Part shown: one piece after another, positions 14,743 through 18,368 of the stretch
Layout of the letters: each line of letters opens with the position of its first letter
Numbering within the stretch: the first letter of the stretch is position 1
Origin: Lentisphaeria bacterium UBA1829
Lineage (GTDB): Bacteria; Verrucomicrobiota; Lentisphaeria; Victivallales; UBA1829
NCBI GenBank assembly: GCA_002338895.1
Contig: DDJH01000127.1
Coordinates: forward strand, 34,095 to 52,462
DNA: 18,368 nucleotides
Direction of reading: 5' to 3'
Position numbers and translations under genes: made by a program
Notes under the pieces: generated by a model
Told to the model about the DNA's origin: nothing
The model's database searches: none
What the model saw: only the letters and a program-made list of their open reading frames with translations

Positions 14743-15714
14743 ATGAAATATCTGGTGACCGGAGGGGCGGGACTCATCGGCGGAGCCGTGGTTTCCGCTC
14801 TCAATCAGGCCGGAGAGACCGACATTCTGATCGTCGATCATCTCGGCACGTCGGAAAAGTGGAAGAATCTGCGCGATCTCCAATTCACGGATTATCTGGA
14901 AAAGGATCTCTTCCGAAGACTCCTCTATGAAGGCAAATTCAACGATGCCGGGTTCAAGGCGATCATCCATATGGGAGCCTGTTCCTCCACGACGGAACGC
15001 GACGCATCCTATCTGGCCGACAATAATTTCAACGTGACCAAAGAACTTGCCGCTTTTTCCGTTTCACACCAGGTCCGTTTCCTCTACGCCTCCAGCGCCG
15101 CAACGTACGGCGCCGGCGAACACGGGTATGTCGATGACGAAGAACATATGGATGAATTGCGCCCGCTGAACATGTACGGCTACTCCAAACTCATGTTCGA
15201 CCTCTGGGCAAAACGAACCGGAATCCTCCGCTCCATCACCGGCATGAAGTTCACCAACGTGTTCGGGCCGAACGAAAAGCACAAAGGCGGAATGCGGAGC
15301 ATGGTGCTCCGCGCATTTGAACAGATCACCGAACGGGGATGGGTCGAACTGTTCCGCTCGGACCGGCCGGAATATCCCGACGGCGGGCAGATGCGCGATT
15401 TCGTCTATGTCAAAGATGTCGCCGCAATGATCCTGGCGCTGATGGAACACAATGCAAAGGGAATTTTCAATGTGGGAAGCGGACGGGCGGAAACCTGGAA
15501 CGCTCTCGCCGGAGCGGTCTTCAAGGCGCTCGGAAGAGAACCGGATATCCGGTATATCGCCATGCCGGAAAATCTCAAGGGAAAGTATCAGTACTATACG
15601 AGGGCGGATATGACGAAGTTTCAGGCGCTCAAGACAGGCGTTTCGGCTCGTCCGCTCGAAGAGGCGGTCGCCGATTACGTGCGGAACCATCTGCTGCCGG
15701 AGAGTGGAAAATGA
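14743..15714 (+). CDS. hldD: ADP-L-glycero-D-manno-heptose 6-epimerase
   Basis: HldD (RfaD) converts ADP-D-glycero- to ADP-L-glycero-manno-heptose, the donor for the LPS inner core, using bound NADP in the cytoplasm. The 323-residue protein is an extended short-chain dehydrogenase: the nucleotide loop GGAGLIGG is at 7-14, and the family marks MGACSSTTE (77-85), YASSAATYG (115-123) and YGYSK with Tyr145 and Lys149 follow. KYQYYTRADMTK near 281-292 is characteristic of HldD. The presence of hldD supports a heptose-containing LPS or another heptosylated glycan; the heptose-phosphate enzymes are not in this window. A GGTGGTGA ribosome-binding site overlaps the previous stop. Its own stop overlaps the next start as ATGA. 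Confidence 0.95.
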   Translation: MKYLVTGGAGLIGGAVVSALNQAGETDILIVDHLGTSEKWKNLRDLQFTDYLEKDLFRRLLYEGKFNDAGFKAIIHMGACSSTTERDASYLADNNFNVTKELAAFSVSHQVRFLYASSAATYGAGEHGYVDDEEHMDELRPLNMYGYSKLMFDLWAKRTGILRSITGMKFTNVFGPNEKHKGGMRSMVLRAFEQITERGWVELFRSDRPEYPDGGQMRDFVYVKDVAAMILALMEHNAKGIFNVGSGRAETWNALAGAVFKALGREPDIRYIAMPENLKGKYQYYTRADMTKFQALKTGVSARPLEEAVADYVRNHLLPESGK

Positions 15715-16199
15715 TCCGGAATCTGATTCGGGGAGTTCTTTTTGCGGCCGTGCTGATGATGGCGTCCTCGTGCGCCCTGTTCCGTTCGGGAGATCGCATC
15801 CGGCTGACGGAGAAGGATTCGGGACGGACCCTCGAAACCGAGGTCGGGGATGTGATCGAGATCCGTCTGCCGGCCAACCCGTCCACCGGATATCTCTGGA
15901 GCGTGAAGGCTCCCGAGATGGGGGTGTTCCGGGAGGTGGAAAGCCGGTATGAGACACCGGAGGAGTCCCGCGGAAAAGTCGGAGCGCCGGTGTGGAAGAT
16001 CTTTTCCTTCGCGGTCGTCGGACCGGGAGAGGCGGGAATCAAAATGGAGTACAGACGTCCATGGGAGCTGGGAGAACCGCCAAAGGCAACGTTCGATATC
16101 CTCGTCCGCGCAACCGGAACCGAAGGGCTGATGGATCGAATGGACCGGACCGAAACTCCGCGCGTCGGATCCAGAGGACAGATTGAGCCGCTTCGCTGA
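15711..16199 (+). CDS. Chagasin-like (I42 family) cysteine-peptidase inhibitor lipoprotein
   Basis: The 162-residue protein has a lipoprotein signal ending in MASSC (Cys21) and one immunoglobulin-like domain. Chagasin-type inhibitors of papain-like cysteine peptidases use three loops: NPSTGYLW (55-62) matches the first, and RRPWE (about 119-123) matches the last. The middle GxG-type loop is probably GKVGAP (86-91) before a beta strand. The C-terminal tail of about 25 residues is charged and not part of the domain. Being lipidated, it would act in the periplasm or at the cell surface against endogenous or foreign peptidases. Its start overlaps the hldD stop by four bases, so expression is tied to the envelope operon. 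No peptidase gene is present nearby. Confidence 0.85.
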   Translation: MIRNLIRGVLFAAVLMMASSCALFRSGDRIRLTEKDSGRTLETEVGDVIEIRLPANPSTGYLWSVKAPEMGVFREVESRYETPEESRGKVGAPVWKIFSFAVVGPGEAGIKMEYRRPWELGEPPKATFDILVRATGTEGLMDRMDRTETPRVGSRGQIEPLR

Positions 16200-16213
16200 G
16201 ACGGAATGCCCGC

Positions 16214-17845
16214 ATGATTTATGAAGAACGAAAAATTTCTCCGCTGTCCACGCTGATCCTCCTCGGCGCAGGTTTTCTGCTGATCGTCTCGCCCTGGCTG
16301 CTGGGGCTCCGCGATCTCTACTGGGGCGAGGGGGCGTATGCCGCCATGACCGCGGAACTGGATTCGTTCCCGCCGCTGTTGAAACTTCATGGAATCATCG
16401 CTTCCGGAGTTTATCCGCTCTATCCGCTGCTGGTGAAGGGGCTCGCGTGTACCGGACTGGGAATGGAGTTCTGTCTGCGCATCATTCCGGGACTGGCGCT
16501 CCTGCTGCTCTGCGGAATCGTGTTCATCAGCTGCTGGAGGACTTCCGGACTGCAGGGAGCCGCGGTCGGAGCGGCGGTCATGCTGAGCTCCATGGTGGTC
16601 GTCGACAAGTGCAGCGAGGGAAATCCGGTGTTCCTGACAACACTGGGAATCTTCGCCTGCTGGATGGTCTGGTTCGATCTCGCCGCCTGGCGCGGCCGGT
16701 GGAACTTCGCCTGGATCGCAAGCGGGTTCATCGCCGGGCTGACCTTCTATTCCGGCGGCTGGCAGGCCCTGTTCCAGATCATCGTGCCGATGCTGTTTCT
16801 CCGGCGGCCGCTCTCGCTGAAGAGCAAGCCCCGCGGATACGGATTCCCGGTGGCGCTTCTGCTGATCGCCCTGTTCATTCTGCTGTGGGGATTCCCGCGG
16901 TGGTATGTCGGATATGCCGGAGCGTTCCGGCCCGATACCGCTCCGCTGCTTTCCGGAAAGGAGTATCTGATCCAGCTGCTGCTGTTTCCGTTCGATGCGC
17001 TGATCCGTCTTTTCCCGTGGAGTCTGTTCTTGTGGGTGCCGTTCTGCCCGGCTATCATCACGCTGGATAAAAACCCGCTGCTCTGCAAATATCTGAGAAC
17101 GCTGTTCACGGTTCTGGTCTGCCTTCTCTGGTTCACGCCCGGAACAGAAGGGCGCGATCTCGTGGTGCTGGTGCCGCCGCTGGCCGTGCTGATCGGACGA
17201 AACTACTGGATCGCTGTGCGTCGATACGGGGCCCGGTATCTCGCTTTGTTCAAATTCCTCGCGTGGGTGCTGCTCGCCTGTGCAGGAGCGGCAATCGTGT
17301 TCTATCTTTCCTCGGATGAAATGCTGCAGAAATTTTCCTTCCACCTGCCGCGTTTCGCTTATCGGAGAGAGGTTTTCATCTTTATTCTGGCTCTCGCGTA
17401 CAGCGGCGGAGCGTTCCTGCTGGCATTGCTGACTCTGGTTCAGACCCGGCGGAAAGGTGTGCCGGTCTGGAGATCCATTCTTCTGCTGGCGCTGGCCGGA
17501 ACCCTGCTCAACTGGGGGGTTGTGGTGCCCTACAAGGCCGCATCGCATGAGCGCCGGGAGGCCGGAACGGCGATCCGGAAGGCCATCGGTGGAGACACGG
17601 ACGGATTGACCGTCTACAAATCCGCCTCTCTCGGCGGACTGTATGCGGAAGGATTCTATATGGGTGGAAAAATCGCAACGTTCAAGAATGCTTCCGAACT
17701 TCCATCCGGAGAAAAAACCATCCATGTGCTGGCTCCGGAAGTGCCGATCGTGCCGGACCGGGCATGGAAAAATCTTTTCAGCCGGGAATACCGGCAGCTG
17801 CGCCTGAACCTCTGGAAAGGCGAACTCAGACAGGAGACCGAATGA
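16214..17845 (+). CDS. Polytopic GT-C (ArnT/PMT-like) glycosyltransferase-like membrane protein
   Basis: The 543-residue protein has about ten to twelve hydrophobic helices and a soluble C-terminal part (about 442-543). The first loop after helix 1 reads LRDLYWGEGAYAAMTAEL (32-49), which resembles the ArnT/PMT family loop where an acidic pair (usually Asp-Glu) precedes a Tyr; here the pair is Gly-Glu. YPLYPLLVKG (67-76), LRIIPGLALLL (88-98), LFPW (266-269) and GRDLVVLVPPLAVLIG (313-328) also match the family layout. Such enzymes transfer a sugar from a polyprenyl-phosphate donor to lipid A or proteins at the periplasmic face. The substitution leaves activity open. It lies 14 bases after the chagasin-like gene, with a weak ribosome-binding site, and overlaps rlmN. 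Confidence 0.7.
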   Translation: MIYEERKISPLSTLILLGAGFLLIVSPWLLGLRDLYWGEGAYAAMTAELDSFPPLLKLHGIIASGVYPLYPLLVKGLACTGLGMEFCLRIIPGLALLLLCGIVFISCWRTSGLQGAAVGAAVMLSSMVVVDKCSEGNPVFLTTLGIFACWMVWFDLAAWRGRWNFAWIASGFIAGLTFYSGGWQALFQIIVPMLFLRRPLSLKSKPRGYGFPVALLLIALFILLWGFPRWYVGYAGAFRPDTAPLLSGKEYLIQLLLFPFDALIRLFPWSLFLWVPFCPAIITLDKNPLLCKYLRTLFTVLVCLLWFTPGTEGRDLVVLVPPLAVLIGRNYWIAVRRYGARYLALFKFLAWVLLACAGAAIVFYLSSDEMLQKFSFHLPRFAYRREVFIFILALAYSGGAFLLALLTLVQTRRKGVPVWRSILLLALAGTLLNWGVVVPYKAASHERREAGTAIRKAIGGDTDGLTVYKSASLGGLYAEGFYMGGKIATFKNASELPSGEKTIHVLAPEVPIVPDRAWKNLFSREYRQLRLNLWKGELRQETE

Positions 17846-18368
17846 TGACAGCTGAAGAAAAACGTCCTTATCTCGTCATGGCAACCGTCGACGAGCTTGC
17901 CGCTTTCGCAAAGAAAAGTGGAATCGAATCCTACCGGGCCGGTCAGATCGAACGGTGGGTGTCCAAACGCTGGACGGTCGATCCCGACGCGATGACCGAT
18001 CTTTCCCAGAGTGCAAGAAAACTGCTCCCGGAACATTTTCTCTGCAATACCGTAAAGGTCGTTTCGGAACACTTCTCCTCCGACGGAGCCGGAAAACTTC
18101 TGCTCGAACTCCGCGACGGCGAACTCATCGAATGCGCCCTGATTCCCGCCGCTGACGGACGGATGACATTCTGTCTGAGCACTCAGGTCGGCTGTCCGGT
18201 CCGGTGCGCGTTCTGCTCCAGCGGGGCCGGAGGATTTGTCCGCAATCTGGACGCCGGAGAGATCGTCGAACAGTTTTTCTGCGCCTGCCGGAAAATCCAT
18301 TCCCTGCCCGACAACGTGGTCATCATGGGAATCGGCGAACCCCTGCTGAATCTCGACAATCTGATCGC
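17842..18368 (+). CDS. rlmN: Dual-specificity rRNA/tRNA adenine C2 methyltransferase RlmN, 3' end cut off by window
   Basis: RlmN is a radical-SAM enzyme that methylates C2 of A2503 in 23S rRNA and A37 in some tRNAs. The first 175 codons are visible of a usual 340-390. The radical-SAM motif CxxxCxxC is Cys118, Cys122 and Cys125 in VGCPVRCAFC, followed by GAGGFVRNLDAGEIVEQ (128-144) and GIGEPLLNLDN (163-173), all RlmN hallmarks. Cys111, seven residues before the cluster, matches the conserved second-site cysteine of the E. coli enzyme. The methyl-carrying C-terminal cysteine is outside the window, so the related Cfr family cannot be fully excluded. ATG at 17842 overlaps the previous stop as ATGA; the next codon is also ATG (17845) and lies 8 bases from AGGAG, so it is an equally good start. 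Confidence 0.9.
   Translation, partial: MMTAEEKRPYLVMATVDELAAFAKKSGIESYRAGQIERWVSKRWTVDPDAMTDLSQSARKLLPEHFLCNTVKVVSEHFSSDGAGKLLLELRDGELIECALIPAADGRMTFCLSTQVGCPVRCAFCSSGAGGFVRNLDAGEIVEQFFCACRKIHSLPDNVVIMGIGEPLLNLDNLI

Noticed and set aside
15629..17725. A 698-codon minus-strand open frame
   Set aside because: It mirrors the chagasin-like and GT-C genes; the product is highly charged and Gln/Arg-rich as expected for the reverse of hydrophobic coding DNA.

Overview
The window reads as a compact, GC-rich chromosomal segment of a Gram-negative bacterium with an anaerobic or fermentative style of energy metabolism. Gram-negative character is supported by an ADP-heptose epimerase gene (hldD), several predicted lipoproteins and a GT-C type membrane glycosyltransferase. 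A complete Rnf complex with the long, cysteine-rich RnfB typical of anaerobes supports the metabolism. Strong use of GGA glycine codons in high-GC DNA and the overall gene mix would fit the PVC superphylum (for example Lentisphaerota), but that placement is an inference from style; no 16S or other marker is present.

Layout. (1) Positions 1-2298, minus strand: two phosphohexomutase-superfamily genes joined by a 4-base overlap. The promoter-proximal one (934-2298) has lost the catalytic serine and most of the metal-binding loop; the downstream one (1-937, cut by the window edge) keeps both. (2) 2299-2545: divergent promoter region. (3) 2546-4038, plus strand: a PhnP-like metallo-beta-lactamase-fold hydrolase and an SGNH/GDSL hydrolase, ended by a strong intrinsic terminator at 4089-4143. 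(4) 4285-9615: promoter, leader and the six genes rnfABCDGE, tightly packed with two ATGA overlaps; a T-less hairpin follows, then a large alpha/beta-hydrolase lipoprotein (9677-11554). (5) 11541-12890: promoter, a small secreted coiled-coil protein of unknown function and folD, closed by a terminator-like hairpin. (6) 12913 to the window end: a promoter followed by a long co-directional run: membrane-anchored GAF-SpoIIE phosphatase, small lipoprotein, hldD, chagasin-like inhibitor lipoprotein, GT-C glycosyltransferase-like protein and the 5' part of rlmN.

How it fits together. Rnf couples electron transfer between ferredoxin and NAD to ion movement across the inner membrane and is the clear energy module. 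The mutase pair, hldD, the GT-C protein and the lipoproteins point to cell-envelope sugar metabolism. FolD serves one-carbon metabolism and RlmN ribosome/tRNA modification. The most notable item is the degenerate phosphohexomutase kept intact in frame beside an apparently active paralogue. Secondary items are the proteobacterial-type rnf gene order combined with an anaerobe-type RnfB, a four-cysteine tail on RnfE, and a chagasin-like inhibitor inside an envelope-gene operon. No tRNA, rRNA, CRISPR array, insertion sequence or phage gene was recognised.
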